The notes beneath the pieces are model-generated. The model was not told where the DNA came from and searched no databases. It worked only from the letters and a program-made list of their open reading frames with translations. From assembly GCF_005886145.1 (NCBI RefSeq), contig NZ_CP040504.1, positions 2,356,001 through 2,420,000 on the forward strand: 64,000 nucleotides of DNA, written 5' to 3'. Shown one piece after another: positions 1 to 7,772 of the stretch; within the stretch, counting starts at the first letter, position 1, and every line of letters begins with the position of its first letter. The DNA is from Neisseria sp. oral taxon 014 str. F0314 (lineage in GTDB: Bacteria; Pseudomonadota; Gammaproteobacteria; Burkholderiales; Neisseriaceae). The position numbers were made by a program, and so were the translations under genes.

Positions 1-130
1 CGCGCCCTCCGGCCTGTTTTCCTGCTTCGAACAGGGTTACGTCGGCGCGGCCGACAAGTTGCACGGCGGCGGAAAGCCCCGCCCAGCCTGCGCCGATAAC
101 GGCGATTTTCGGTCGTTGGGTATCATTCAT
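1..130 (-). CDS. hpnE: Hydroxysqualene dehydroxylase HpnE-like, N-terminal fragment
   Basis: Only the first 43 codons lie in the window; the rest runs off the left edge. The N-terminus reads as a Rossmann FAD-binding segment, with GAGWAGLSAA near residues 12-21 followed by an acidic strand end (TLFEAG). This is typical of the amine-oxidase/phytoene-desaturase family. The ATG overlaps the stop of the upstream squalene synthase gene by 4 bases (ATGA), so the two are translationally coupled. The HpnE identity comes mainly from that pairing: in hopanoid-type squalene synthesis HpnD makes hydroxysqualene and HpnE reduces it to squalene. Another FAD amine oxidase remains possible. Confidence 0.7.
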   Translation of the reverse strand, partial: MNDTQRPKIAVIGAGWAGLSAAVQLVGRADVTLFEAGKQAGGR

Positions 131-999
131 GGTCTGAATCCGAATAACCAGGTTTTCAAGGCAATGCGCTTTTTGCGCGGCGAGGGGATGGCGATTTTGT
201 AGGTCAGCACGTTTTCTGCGCCGTCGCGCTCGATTTCGTTGAGCAACGCATAGTAAATCGCCGCCATAATCAGGCCGACCTTTTGGGATTTCTTATCGGC
301 GGCGGGCAGCAGCGATACGGCCTGGCGGTAGGTTTCGCGGGCGCGGCCGATTTGAAACGCCATCAGCGCGGCAAATTCGGGCGTGGGTGCGGAGCGCATG
401 ACGACGGACGCGGGTACGCCGAAACGCTGCATGTCTTCCACCGGCAGGTAAATCCGGCCTTTGCGCGCGTCTTCGCCCACGTCGCGGATGATGTTGGTCA
501 GTTGCAGCGCCAGCCCCATTTTGTCGGCATACTCCAGCGTCTGCGGCTGCGTAAAGCCCAAAATCCGCGCAATCAGGCAGCCGACCACGCCGGCGGCGCG
601 GCGGCAGTAGAGTTTCAAATCGTCGAAACTGTTGTAGCGCGCCTGATCCAAGTCCATCTGCATCCCGTCGATTAATTCGCTGAATTCCCCGTGCGGCAGC
701 GCGAAGCTGTGCAATACGGTTTTCAATGCCTGATTGACAGGATGTTCGGGCATTTGTTCCGTAAATGCTTTGGCCAAATCGGCACGCCACCAGTTGAGCG
801 CGGCCTGCGCCACGGCGGGGTTGGAACTGTCGTCGGCCACGTCGTCCAGTTCGCGGCAGAAAACGTACAGCACGGTCATCGCTTCCCGCTGCGCCTGCGG
901 CAGGAAACGGAATCCCGAAAGGAAACTGGATTTGCTTTCCGCCGCTTTCAGGCGGCAATATTCGAGCGGTTGCACGGCGTGTCCTGGGTTGGGTTGCAA
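127..999 (-). CDS. hpnD: Presqualene diphosphate/hydroxysqualene synthase HpnD (squalene/phytoene synthase family)
   Basis: This 290-residue all-alpha trans-isoprenyl diphosphate synthase condenses two farnesyl diphosphates head to head. Both Asp-rich Mg-diphosphate motifs are visible: ELDDVADD near residues 50-57 and IRDVGEDARKGRIYLP near 171-186. Length fits the HpnC/HpnD family (about 270-300). The start is uncertain: the longest reading uses a TTG at 997-999, and an in-frame GTG lies eight codons later. It overlaps hpnE by 4 bases. No HpnC partner or hopanoid cyclase is visible, so whether squalene is the end product cannot be judged here. A phytoene synthase role is the alternative, but the HpnE-like neighbour favours squalene. 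Confidence 0.82.
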   Translation of the reverse strand: MQPNPGHAVQPLEYCRLKAAESKSSFLSGFRFLPQAQREAMTVLYVFCRELDDVADDSSNPAVAQAALNWWRADLAKAFTEQMPEHPVNQALKTVLHSFALPHGEFSELIDGMQMDLDQARYNSFDDLKLYCRRAAGVVGCLIARILGFTQPQTLEYADKMGLALQLTNIIRDVGEDARKGRIYLPVEDMQRFGVPASVVMRSAPTPEFAALMAFQIGRARETYRQAVSLLPAADKKSQKVGLIMAAIYYALLNEIERDGAENVLTYKIAIPSPRKKRIALKTWLFGFRP

Positions 1000-1051
1000 A
1001 AGCGGGGGATTTTATAGCGAATCGGGGCGGGCAACAAATTTTCAGACGGCC

Positions 1052-2383
1052 TCATGCGCCCGCCACGGTCATTTCGGCAATCAGTATCGAACCGATTTTG
1101 TTGGGCGAGCGGCGCAGGGCGTCGTCGGCGATGCCCGCAATGTTGAGGTACATGTCCTGCAGGCGGCCGGCGATGGTGATTTCGTGGACGGAATGGGCAA
1201 TGACGCCGTTTTCCACCCAGAATCCCGCCGCACCGCGCGAGTAGTCGCCGGTGATGGTGTTGACACCCTGTCCCATCAATTCCGTAACCAGCAGGCCCGT
1301 GCCCATTTCTTTGAGCAGGTCGGCTTGGGCGGCATGGGTGGGGGCCAGATAGAGGTTGTGCGGGCCGCCCGCGTTGCCGGTGGTTTGCATACCGAGCTTC
1401 CTCGCGCTGTAACTGCTGAGGAAGTAGCCTTCGACAATGCCGTTTTTGATGACGAAACGCGGATGCGTGGCGACGCCTTCCGAGTCGAACCAGCAGCTTC
1501 CGAAGGCGCGCGGAATATGCGGTTCTTCGCGCAGGTTGACGAAATCGGGCAGGATTTTCTTGCCGATGCTGTCCATCAGGAAACTGCTTTGGCGGTAGAG
1601 CGCGCCGCCGCTGAGCGCACCCGCCAGATGGCCGATCAAGCTGCCCGACATCGTCGTGTCGAACAAGACGGGATAGGTGCCGGTCGGAATACTGCGGCTG
1701 TCGAGGCGGCGCACGGTGCGCAGGGCGGCGGTGCGGCCGATTTGTTCGGGCGTTTCCAAATCTTGATGGCAGCAGGCGGAATCGTACCAGTAGTCGCGTT
1801 CCATGCCTTGTTCGTCGGCGGCGACCACGCTGCACGAAATGCCGTGGCGCGTACCCTGCTGGTGCGCCATAAAGCCGTGGGAATTGCCGTAGACGTATTG
1901 GTAATGTCCGGTCTGGACATCCGCCCCTTCGGAGTTTTCGATACGTTCGTCCGAATCCAGCGCCGCCTGTTCGCATTGCTTTGCCAATGCCGCCGCCTCT
2001 TCCGCACTCAAATCCCATTCGTGATAACGGTCGAGGTCAATCGGTTTGTCCGCCATCAGATCCGCGTCGGCCAAACCGGCGCAGTCGTCTTCGGCGGTAT
2101 AGCGCGCGATGTCGATGGCCGCCCTGACCGTATCGACCAGCGCCTTGTCCGAAAAGTCGGCGGTACTGGCGCGGCCCTTGCGACGACCGGCATAGACGGT
2201 GATGTCCAGCGATTTGTCCTGCTGGAACTCGATTTGTTCGATTTCGCCCAAGCGCACGCTCACGCTTTGACCGAGCGATTCGCTGAAATCGGCTTCCGCC
2301 GCCGTTGCGCCGTACTTCTTGGCAAGCGCGAGCGTGCGGCTGCATAAATCGGTCAGTTCGTCGGGGGTATGGTTGAACAGCAT
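1052..2383 (-). CDS. pmbA: TldE/PmbA family peptidase subunit
   Basis: This 443-residue protein matches PmbA/TldE from end to end. The family's conserved Gly-rich C-terminal half is present, with TGDYSRGAAGFWVENG around residues 372-387 and a final segment ending in IAEMTVAGA. TldD and TldE form a cytosolic protease that processes peptides such as microcin B17 and helps degrade CcdA. TldE lacks the HExxxH metal site of TldD, and none is seen here. The gene is transcribed divergently from darP, a common arrangement in beta- and gammaproteobacteria. A single DUS follows its stop codon near 1042. Confidence 0.93.
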   Translation of the reverse strand: MLFNHTPDELTDLCSRTLALAKKYGATAAEADFSESLGQSVSVRLGEIEQIEFQQDKSLDITVYAGRRKGRASTADFSDKALVDTVRAAIDIARYTAEDDCAGLADADLMADKPIDLDRYHEWDLSAEEAAALAKQCEQAALDSDERIENSEGADVQTGHYQYVYGNSHGFMAHQQGTRHGISCSVVAADEQGMERDYWYDSACCHQDLETPEQIGRTAALRTVRRLDSRSIPTGTYPVLFDTTMSGSLIGHLAGALSGGALYRQSSFLMDSIGKKILPDFVNLREEPHIPRAFGSCWFDSEGVATHPRFVIKNGIVEGYFLSSYSARKLGMQTTGNAGGPHNLYLAPTHAAQADLLKEMGTGLLVTELMGQGVNTITGDYSRGAAGFWVENGVIAHSVHEITIAGRLQDMYLNIAGIADDALRRSPNKIGSILIAEMTVAGA

Positions 2384-2495
2384 AACGGCATTTCCAAAGT
2401 ATTTTCCGCATTTTAACCGTTTTCAGACGGCCTCGGCAAAAATGTATTCCGCGCCGCAGCGGCGGGCGTCTCATGCTAGAATACGCGGATTGAAA

Positions 2496-3050
2496 ATGAC
2501 AGAATCCCCGCAAGCCATGTTTGAACAGGAAGAAGAATGGGTCAGCAAGACCCGTATGAAAAAGCAGATGAACGATTTGCAGGACTTGGGCATGGAGCTG
2601 ACCAAGCTCTCTCCCGACACCCTGAAGAAGATCGGTTTGGACGAGGAGCTGCTCGAAGCGGTGCTGGCCTATAAGAAAATCACTTCCAACGGCGCGCTCA
2701 AACGCCAAGGCCAGTTTATCGGCCGCCTGATGCGCGACACCGACCCCGCGCCGATTGAAGCGTTCCTTGCCAAACTGCGCGGCGACAATGCGGCGCACAA
2801 CGCCTTTCTGCAACGCATCGAACAGGCGCGCGACCGCCTGCTGGCGGACGACGGCGCGGTTACGCAATTCATGGCGGACTTCCCCCATGCCGACGCAGGC
2901 AAACTGCGTACCTTAATCCGCAACACGAAAAAAGAGCAGGAACAAAACAAACCGCCGAAAAACTTCCGCGCCCTGTTTCAAGAAATCAAGGCCGTGATGG
3001 AAGGCAGCGGGGCAGAAGGTGCGGACGGAGTACAGGATTGGGCAGAATAA
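2496..3050 (+). CDS. darP: Dual-action ribosomal maturation protein DarP (YjgA family)
   Basis: A 184-residue highly charged protein of the YjgA/DarP family, which binds precursor 50S particles and aids late assembly of the peptidyl transferase centre. The ATG at 2496 was chosen because the family homology begins there. An upstream in-frame extension runs through intergenic DUS sequence and antisense to pmbA, so it is not credible. The family hallmark KRQGQFIGRLMR lies near residues 70-81. The gene is divergent from pmbA, as in many proteobacteria. The AT-rich island starts just after its stop codon. Confidence 0.92.
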   Translation: MTESPQAMFEQEEEWVSKTRMKKQMNDLQDLGMELTKLSPDTLKKIGLDEELLEAVLAYKKITSNGALKRQGQFIGRLMRDTDPAPIEAFLAKLRGDNAAHNAFLQRIEQARDRLLADDGAVTQFMADFPHADAGKLRTLIRNTKKEQEQNKPPKNFRALFQEIKAVMEGSGAEGADGVQDWAE

Positions 3051-3167
3051 AGATTGGATAATTAGGGTGGGAGCCGTTTGAGAAAAGGTTTTGTCGGATG
3101 TAGGGTTTCAGACGGTCCTAAGTTTGTTCTGAATGATTTTATATGTAATCTTTTGCAAGAATTAAAT

Positions 3168-3605
3168 ATGCTATACAAAAAACTGCTATTGACATCTACC
3201 TTTATATTGTTTGTGTTTTCAGCCAGTTGTGAAGCAAACAGTCACGAAAAATATTCTGAAATTCAACAATCGACCTTAAAAGGGAAAAGAAACATGTCAA
3301 ACTTAAACTTAATGTTAAATGAAGTCTTTAAAATCCGTATTACAGACATTTCAAGTCAACGTGCAGATGTCAGCCATATCGTCTCAAAATATATTTGTTC
3401 AGGTACTTCCCGACACGAAATAAATAATATTATCTCTGACAAGTTTGATATTTTAGAGAATTCAAATAACAAATTGCTTATTCATTATAAAAAAGGTGAA
3501 GGTAATTTGGGTAATAGACGTGATTTGTATATCGGCTTATTCTTTGACAGAAATGGAAATTTATTGGGTAACACCTCCTACTTAGATAAAAGCAACAATT
3601 TATAA
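3168..3605 (+). CDS. Putative lipoprotein, first of a tandem paralogous pair
   Basis: The 145-residue product, read from the ATG at 3168, starts with a lipoprotein signal peptide whose lipobox FSASC ends around residue 21. The mature start EANSHEKYSE and the segment STLKGK recur almost unchanged in the next gene. The C-terminal part has HIVSKYICSGTSRHEI, matching VSYIVSKYLPIGSSKKEV of the neighbour, then alternating strands ending in FDRNGNLLG. The layout recalls small BamE-like folds, but that is inference. Base composition is far more AT-rich than darP or recJ. I do not recognise a characterised family; immunity, inhibitor or envelope roles are all possible. Confidence 0.75.
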   Translation: MLYKKLLLTSTFILFVFSASCEANSHEKYSEIQQSTLKGKRNMSNLNLMLNEVFKIRITDISSQRADVSHIVSKYICSGTSRHEINNIISDKFDILENSNNKLLIHYKKGEGNLGNRRDLYIGLFFDRNGNLLGNTSYLDKSNNL

Positions 3606-3656
3606 AATATTAGAAAGTTATTAATGGAAAAATAGAAGTCTATCAAAGGATTCATC

Positions 3657-4088
3657 ATGAAATTTATAAATTTAACGACATTATCACTTGTTCTATCGCT
3701 TATATGTTTATCAGCTTGCGAAGCAAGTAACCATGAAAAAAATTCTAAAACCCAGCTATCAACCTTGAAAGGAAAAAACAATATGCAACCCTCAAGCCCC
3801 ATGCTGAATGAAATTTTTGCCAGTGAAAAATACATCCGTCCCGGTCAGTCCAAAGATGTTAGTTATATTGTTTCCAAATATCTGCCGATTGGTTCTTCCA
3901 AAAAGGAAGTGATTGATAAATTGAACGAGATGAATCAACACTACAGCGATAAAGGACATATTATCTACGCAGGCTATGGCAAACAGATTCACCCGATGAT
4001 TCCTAATCCAGAGGTAATGATTGAATTAAAATTTAACGCTTCCGGTTATTTGGAAAATATCGACAGTCAATTCTATTATGCACAGTAA
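3657..4088 (+). CDS. Putative lipoprotein, second of a tandem paralogous pair
   Basis: This 143-residue protein has a clear lipoprotein signal peptide (LICLSAC, Cys at residue 21) and a good ribosome-binding site (AAAGGA before the ATG). It shares the mature N-terminus EASNHEKNSKTQ, STLKGK and the VSYIVSKYLPIGSS block with the gene 50 bases upstream, so the two look like a duplication followed by divergence. The C-terminal half predicts strands ending in FNASGYLENI. It is 16 bases upstream of the 290-residue gene and probably co-transcribed with it. Function is unknown; the pairing with that gene suggests a shared job. Confidence 0.78.
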   Translation: MKFINLTTLSLVLSLICLSACEASNHEKNSKTQLSTLKGKNNMQPSSPMLNEIFASEKYIRPGQSKDVSYIVSKYLPIGSSKKEVIDKLNEMNQHYSDKGHIIYAGYGKQIHPMIPNPEVMIELKFNASGYLENIDSQFYYAQ

Positions 4089-4104
4089 CAATTGGAGAAT
4101 ATAA

Positions 4105-4977
4105 ATGGCAAACGAAAAAATAGAAGTCGGCTATCGGCATATCGGTACATTTGCAAAGGTGGAATATCATCATAAGTTTTTGCTCTATACCGACAAAACG
4201 GGGCAGCGATACACCATTAGTGGGTGGACTGGAGAAGAAACATCCCCACAGTTGCCTTTGGGTAAAATACATATTGAAACCGGCTTGCCCAATCATATGG
4301 GGCTGCCATACGATGCCAATAATCCAGATAATTTCGATAATAGAAAAACTGCTTGGTATAAAAATGCAGATAAAGAACCCATCTCCCCACAAAAACAATA
4401 CCGTGAACTGATCGCCGAAGCTCCCGATTTATCCGTTAAATGGGCTGAAATGGTACGCAATGCCCAAAGTAAGGACAATATCTATCCTTACGATTACTTA
4501 CGGCAAAATTCCAATACCCTTGCCGATACCTTATTGCGCGAAGCAGGCTTTCCCGAACCTGAAAAAGACGGAATATTCCGGCATCTTGCCCCGGGTTCGG
4601 GAAATAGGCTGGATAGGAATCTCGTACCGCAACATCCTGACGATGCAGGCATTTCCGACCTGAAGGACTTGAGTTATCTTGAAGAAGAGAAATTCAAAGA
4701 AAATCCCCAATATGCCATGCAGACACAGTCAGAACCTGTTGAGAATCCCAAGCCCCAATCCAAATACGAAGAAACTATGGCTATGCTGCAAGGATTATTG
4801 AATGACACCGACGGTTCGTATGCAAAAAAACTTTTGGCCGATAATCCTGATAAAGTTGCCAGTTTCAACGAAAGAGTCCAACAGGCTTTAGAAGAAGAGC
4901 GGCAACAACAGCTTGCCGTCCAAGAAGAACAAAATATCCAGCAGGAGCAGCAGAGAGGTTTTTCGCGTTCTATCTAA
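4105..4977 (+). CDS. Uncharacterised 290-residue protein, possible papain-like fold with Gln-rich tail
   Basis: Starts at an ATG behind GGAGA. No signal peptide is visible. Two blocks stand out. The first, near residues 15-35, is VEYHHKFLLYTDKTGQRYTI, a His-containing beta segment. The second, near 133-150, is YDYLRQNSNTLADTLLREAG. The order His-strand then Asn-[Cys/Ser]-x helix resembles permuted NlpC/P60 (LRAT-like) hydrolases whose nucleophile sits in a helix; here a Ser would replace the Cys. That reading is inference. Residues after about 240 form a Glu/Gln-rich, probably coiled, tail. The gene is AT-rich and follows two lipoprotein genes, an order compatible with an effector/immunity-like module. 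It could equally be a degenerate phage or polymorphic-toxin domain. Confidence 0.7.
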   Translation: MANEKIEVGYRHIGTFAKVEYHHKFLLYTDKTGQRYTISGWTGEETSPQLPLGKIHIETGLPNHMGLPYDANNPDNFDNRKTAWYKNADKEPISPQKQYRELIAEAPDLSVKWAEMVRNAQSKDNIYPYDYLRQNSNTLADTLLREAGFPEPEKDGIFRHLAPGSGNRLDRNLVPQHPDDAGISDLKDLSYLEEEKFKENPQYAMQTQSEPVENPKPQSKYEETMAMLQGLLNDTDGSYAKKLLADNPDKVASFNERVQQALEEERQQQLAVQEEQNIQQEQQRGFSRSI

Positions 4978-5015
4978 AGCAGACATGAATCTGAAGTCTG
5001 TTTGTTGTGAAGAGC

Positions 5016-5043
5016 GGCCGTCTGAAAAGGTTTTCAGACGGCC
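5016..5043. terminator. DUS inverted-repeat hairpin
   Basis: GGCCGTCTGAAAA and its reverse complement are separated by 2 bases, giving a compact hairpin after the last island gene. It marks the right edge of the AT-rich island and may act as a terminator before recJ. Confidence 0.7.
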
Positions 5044-5100
5044 TTCCCCCTTTTACAATATCCCTTCCGAACACACCAAACCGCCCCCGATTTCCAAACC

Positions 5101-6801
5101 ATGCCCGTCAAAATCCAAACCCGCCCCGTCAACCAAAACGTCCTCGATGATTTGCTCACCGCCGGCGCCGATCCTTTAATCGCCCGCCTGTGCGCCTCGC
5201 GCGACGTGCAGAGTCCTGCCGAATTGGACGACAAACTCGCCGGCCTTCTGCCTTATCAATCGCTGACGAATTGCGAAGCCGCCGCCCGCCGTCTGGCGGA
5301 TGCCATCGAGCGCAAGGAAAAAATCCTGATTGTCGCCGACTACGATGCCGACGGCGCGACGGCGTGTTCCGTCGGCATGAGCGGTTTGGCGGCGATGGGC
5401 GCGGCGGTGGATTTCCTCGTACCCAACCGCTTCGAACACGGCTACGGTTTGACGCCCGAGCTTGCAGAAATCGCCGCCGCGCAAGGCGTGGATTTGCTGA
5501 TTACGGTCGATAACGGCATCGCCAGCATCGCAGGTGTGGCGCGGGCGCAGGAATTGGGTTTGGACGTGATCGTTACCGACCACCACCTGCCCGCCGAAAC
5601 CGTACCCGACTGCATCATCGTCAATCCGAACCAAAAAGGCTGCGGCTTCCCCAGCAAAAGTCTGGCGGGCGTAGGCGTGATTTTTTATGTGTTGATGGCG
5701 TTGCGTGCCGAATTGCGCCGCCGCGATTATTTTTCAGACGAGCTGAAGGAGCCGAATCTGGGCGAACTTTTGGATTTGGTCGCACTCGGCACCGTCGCCG
5801 ATGTCGTCCCCCTCGACCATAACAACCGTATCCTCGTGTCGCAAGGTTTGAAAAGGATGCGTTCCGGCAAAATGCGTCCCGGCATCCGCGCCTTGTTTGA
5901 AGTGGCGCGGCGCGACTGGCGCAAAGCGCAGCCTTTCGATATGGGTTTCGCACTGGGTCCGCGCATCAATGCCGCCGGACGGCTGGACGATATGTCGGTC
6001 GGCATTACCTGCCTGTTGGCGCGCGACGACGCAGAAGCGCAGGCATTGGCGGCGCAGTTGAACGACCTCAATATCGAACGCCGCGAAATCGAGCAGTCCA
6101 TGCTGCAAGATGCGCTGAACGCCTTTCCCGAAACCCTGCCTTCAGGTCAGACGACCCTGGTCGCCTACCGCGACGACTTTCATCAAGGCGTGGTCGGCAT
6201 CGTCGCCAGCCGCCTCAAAGACCGCTTCTACCGCCCGACCATCGTGTTCGCCCCGGCGGACAACGGCGAAGTGCGCGGTTCGGGGCGTTCCATTCCTAAC
6301 CTGCACCTGCGCGACGCTTTGGATTTGGTGTCCAAACGCCATCCCGATTTGATTTTGAAATTCGGCGGACACGCGATGGCGGCGGGCTTGAGCATACTCG
6401 AACACAACATTCCCGCGTTTCAGACGGCCTTTGAAGAAGCCGTGCGCGAAATGGTGTGCGAAGACGATTTGTCGCAAACCTTCATCACCGACGGAAGCCT
6501 GAAAGCCTGCGACATCACGTTGGAACAGGCGCAAAACCTTGCTCGCCATGTTTGGGGACAAGGCTTCGCGCCGCCGAGCTTTACCGACGAGTTTCACGTC
6601 ATCCGCCAACAGCCTTTAGGCGCGGAAGGCAAACACAAAAAAGTCTGGCTGCAAAAAGACGGCTACGAATTTGAAGCCATGTTCTGGCGGTGCAGCGAAG
6701 ACATCCCCGAATACATCCGCACGGTTTACCGCCCCGTGGCAAACGAGTGGCGCAATCAGATGGAATTGCAGCTTTATATCGATTATTGGGAAGCGGCGTA
6801 A
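5101..6801 (+). CDS. recJ: Single-stranded-DNA-specific 5'-3' exonuclease RecJ
   Basis: The 566-residue protein carries the DHH phosphoesterase motifs of RecJ: VADYDADGATA near residues 78-87, TVDNGI near 135-140, and the defining DHH at 160-162. Further C-terminal is the DHHA1 segment with GRSIPNLHLRDAL and GGHAMAAGLS. RecJ degrades single-stranded DNA 5' to 3' in RecF-pathway recombination and mismatch repair, and contributes to recombination during neisserial antigenic variation. Length is normal for the family. An in-frame DUS encodes FQTAFEEA in the C-terminal half. Confidence 0.97.
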   Translation: MPVKIQTRPVNQNVLDDLLTAGADPLIARLCASRDVQSPAELDDKLAGLLPYQSLTNCEAAARRLADAIERKEKILIVADYDADGATACSVGMSGLAAMGAAVDFLVPNRFEHGYGLTPELAEIAAAQGVDLLITVDNGIASIAGVARAQELGLDVIVTDHHLPAETVPDCIIVNPNQKGCGFPSKSLAGVGVIFYVLMALRAELRRRDYFSDELKEPNLGELLDLVALGTVADVVPLDHNNRILVSQGLKRMRSGKMRPGIRALFEVARRDWRKAQPFDMGFALGPRINAAGRLDDMSVGITCLLARDDAEAQALAAQLNDLNIERREIEQSMLQDALNAFPETLPSGQTTLVAYRDDFHQGVVGIVASRLKDRFYRPTIVFAPADNGEVRGSGRSIPNLHLRDALDLVSKRHPDLILKFGGHAMAAGLSILEHNIPAFQTAFEEAVREMVCEDDLSQTFITDGSLKACDITLEQAQNLARHVWGQGFAPPSFTDEFHVIRQQPLGAEGKHKKVWLQKDGYEFEAMFWRCSEDIPEYIRTVYRPVANEWRNQMELQLYIDYWEAA

Positions 6802-7275
6802 ACGGCAAAAGGCCGTCTGAAAAACCAAATCCCTTATTCCTTTCCCCGTCCGCCGCTGCGGTCGGTAACTGTTGCCGCCACATCGGACAGAAATCGTCCG
6901 ATATTTAGGGCCTCCCCGTGCTGGTTTCGGAGCTGTATTACGCGCATTGCAGAAATGCGCTGACGCCGTTAGGGATTCATTTTTGGGTCAGGAAGTAGGC
7001 AAACTGTATGCTAAAGGCCGTCTGAAACATTTTCAGACGGCCTTTTATACAAGAAACGTAAACCCCGTTGTCCTGTTTTGCAGGATTTTGTACCAAGTAC
7101 CGCCTTTCTTTAAGACGAAAGTACGGGAGGTAACGGCGGATAACAAACGGACGGCAGTTTTAGTGAAGATTGTCTGCGTGTTGACACATGTTTACGCGTG
7201 TGCGGCTAAGATAACGGCCAGCAACCGGACGAGGTTGCGTGTATCTGTTTTGAAACTTAAGAAAGAGAGTTCGAA
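6802..7275. other. 474-base gene-poor stretch between recJ and the repeat protein gene
   Basis: It holds a single DUS after recJ, a DUS hairpin at 7013-7046, and a leader before the next gene. A possible promoter has TTGACA at about 7182-7187 with a TAAGAT 20 bases on, which is longer than ideal spacing. A 135-codon open frame crosses the region, but it reads through the DUS hairpin and looks fortuitous. No other gene is seen. Confidence 0.6.
7013..7046. terminator. DUS inverted-repeat hairpin ending in a T-run
   Basis: AAAGGCCGTCTGAAA pairs with TTTCAGACGGCCTTT around a 3-base loop and is followed by a T, giving a plausible Rho-independent terminator downstream of recJ. Confidence 0.7.
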
Positions 7276-7671
7276 ATGAAAAAACTGATTGCTGCCGCCC
7301 TGTTGCTGGCGACTTCTGCCACATTGATGGCAGCTCCCCGGCTCAATGACACGATGCGCGAGAAACAATACCGCCACGACGAGGCGCTGCGTGAAAAACA
7401 AGACCGGTATGATGAGGCGCTGCGCCGCAAAAGCGAGCAATACAGGGGAGACGACCCCCGCCGCTACGATGACATGTTGGATGAAAAAAGCGACCGCTAC
7501 TATGACGCTTTGAAAGAACGCCAGCGCAAATACGATGAAGCGTTGGAAAGAAAGCAGCGCGAATATAACGAAGCCCGCGATCGCCGTATTGATGAAGCCC
7601 GTCGGGCGCGCGAACGCCGTATCGACGATGCCCGCCGCCGTTCGGACGAGCGCCGTTACCGCAGGTTTTAA
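7276..7671 (+). CDS. Periplasmic, highly charged repeat protein of unknown function
   Basis: The 131-residue product begins with a Sec signal peptide (MKKLIAAALLLATSATLMA, likely cleaved after the AMAA-type site). Nearly everything after it is Arg, Glu, Asp, Lys and Tyr in imperfect 11- to 14-residue repeats around the phrase (R/K)YDEAL followed by (R/E)(K/R)(K/Q). The tail switches to RRIDEARRARERRIDDARRR. This predicts a long single charged alpha helix or coiled coil in the periplasm. The ribosome-binding site is AAGAAAGAG. I do not recognise a named family. Roles in envelope spacing or binding acidic polymers are only guesses. Confidence 0.8.
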   Translation: MKKLIAAALLLATSATLMAAPRLNDTMREKQYRHDEALREKQDRYDEALRRKSEQYRGDDPRRYDDMLDEKSDRYYDALKERQRKYDEALERKQREYNEARDRRIDEARRARERRIDDARRRSDERRYRRF

Positions 7672-7700
7672 AAAACGGTTCGGGTAAACCGGATGACGGC

Positions 7701-7714
7701 GGAACGTACGTTCC
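7701..7714. repeat. Perfect 14-base palindrome
   Basis: GGAACGTACGTTCC reads the same on both strands. It lies between the repeat protein gene and the DUS hairpin that precedes ppsR's 3' end. It may be a protein-binding site or the foot of a terminator. Confidence 0.5.
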
Positions 7715-7722
7715 GTTTGGCC

Positions 7723-7755
7723 GAGGCCGTCTGAAAATGATTTTCAGACGGCCTC
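7723..7755. terminator. DUS hairpin between convergent genes
   Basis: GAGGCCGTCTGAAAA pairs with TTTTCAGACGGCCTC around a 3-base loop. The position between the convergent ends of the repeat protein gene and ppsR suggests a bidirectional terminator. Confidence 0.75.
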
Positions 7756-7772
7756 ATTGCTGCAAAAAACGT

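Noticed and set aside
734..2347. Long plus-strand open frame of 537 codons opposite pmbA
   Set aside because: It is a shadow of the pmbA frame in GC-rich DNA, with no ribosome-binding site and a composition dominated by Arg, Gly and Ala.
6872..7279. 135-codon plus-strand frame after recJ
   Set aside because: It translates through the DUS hairpin and into the start of the next gene, with no ribosome-binding site.
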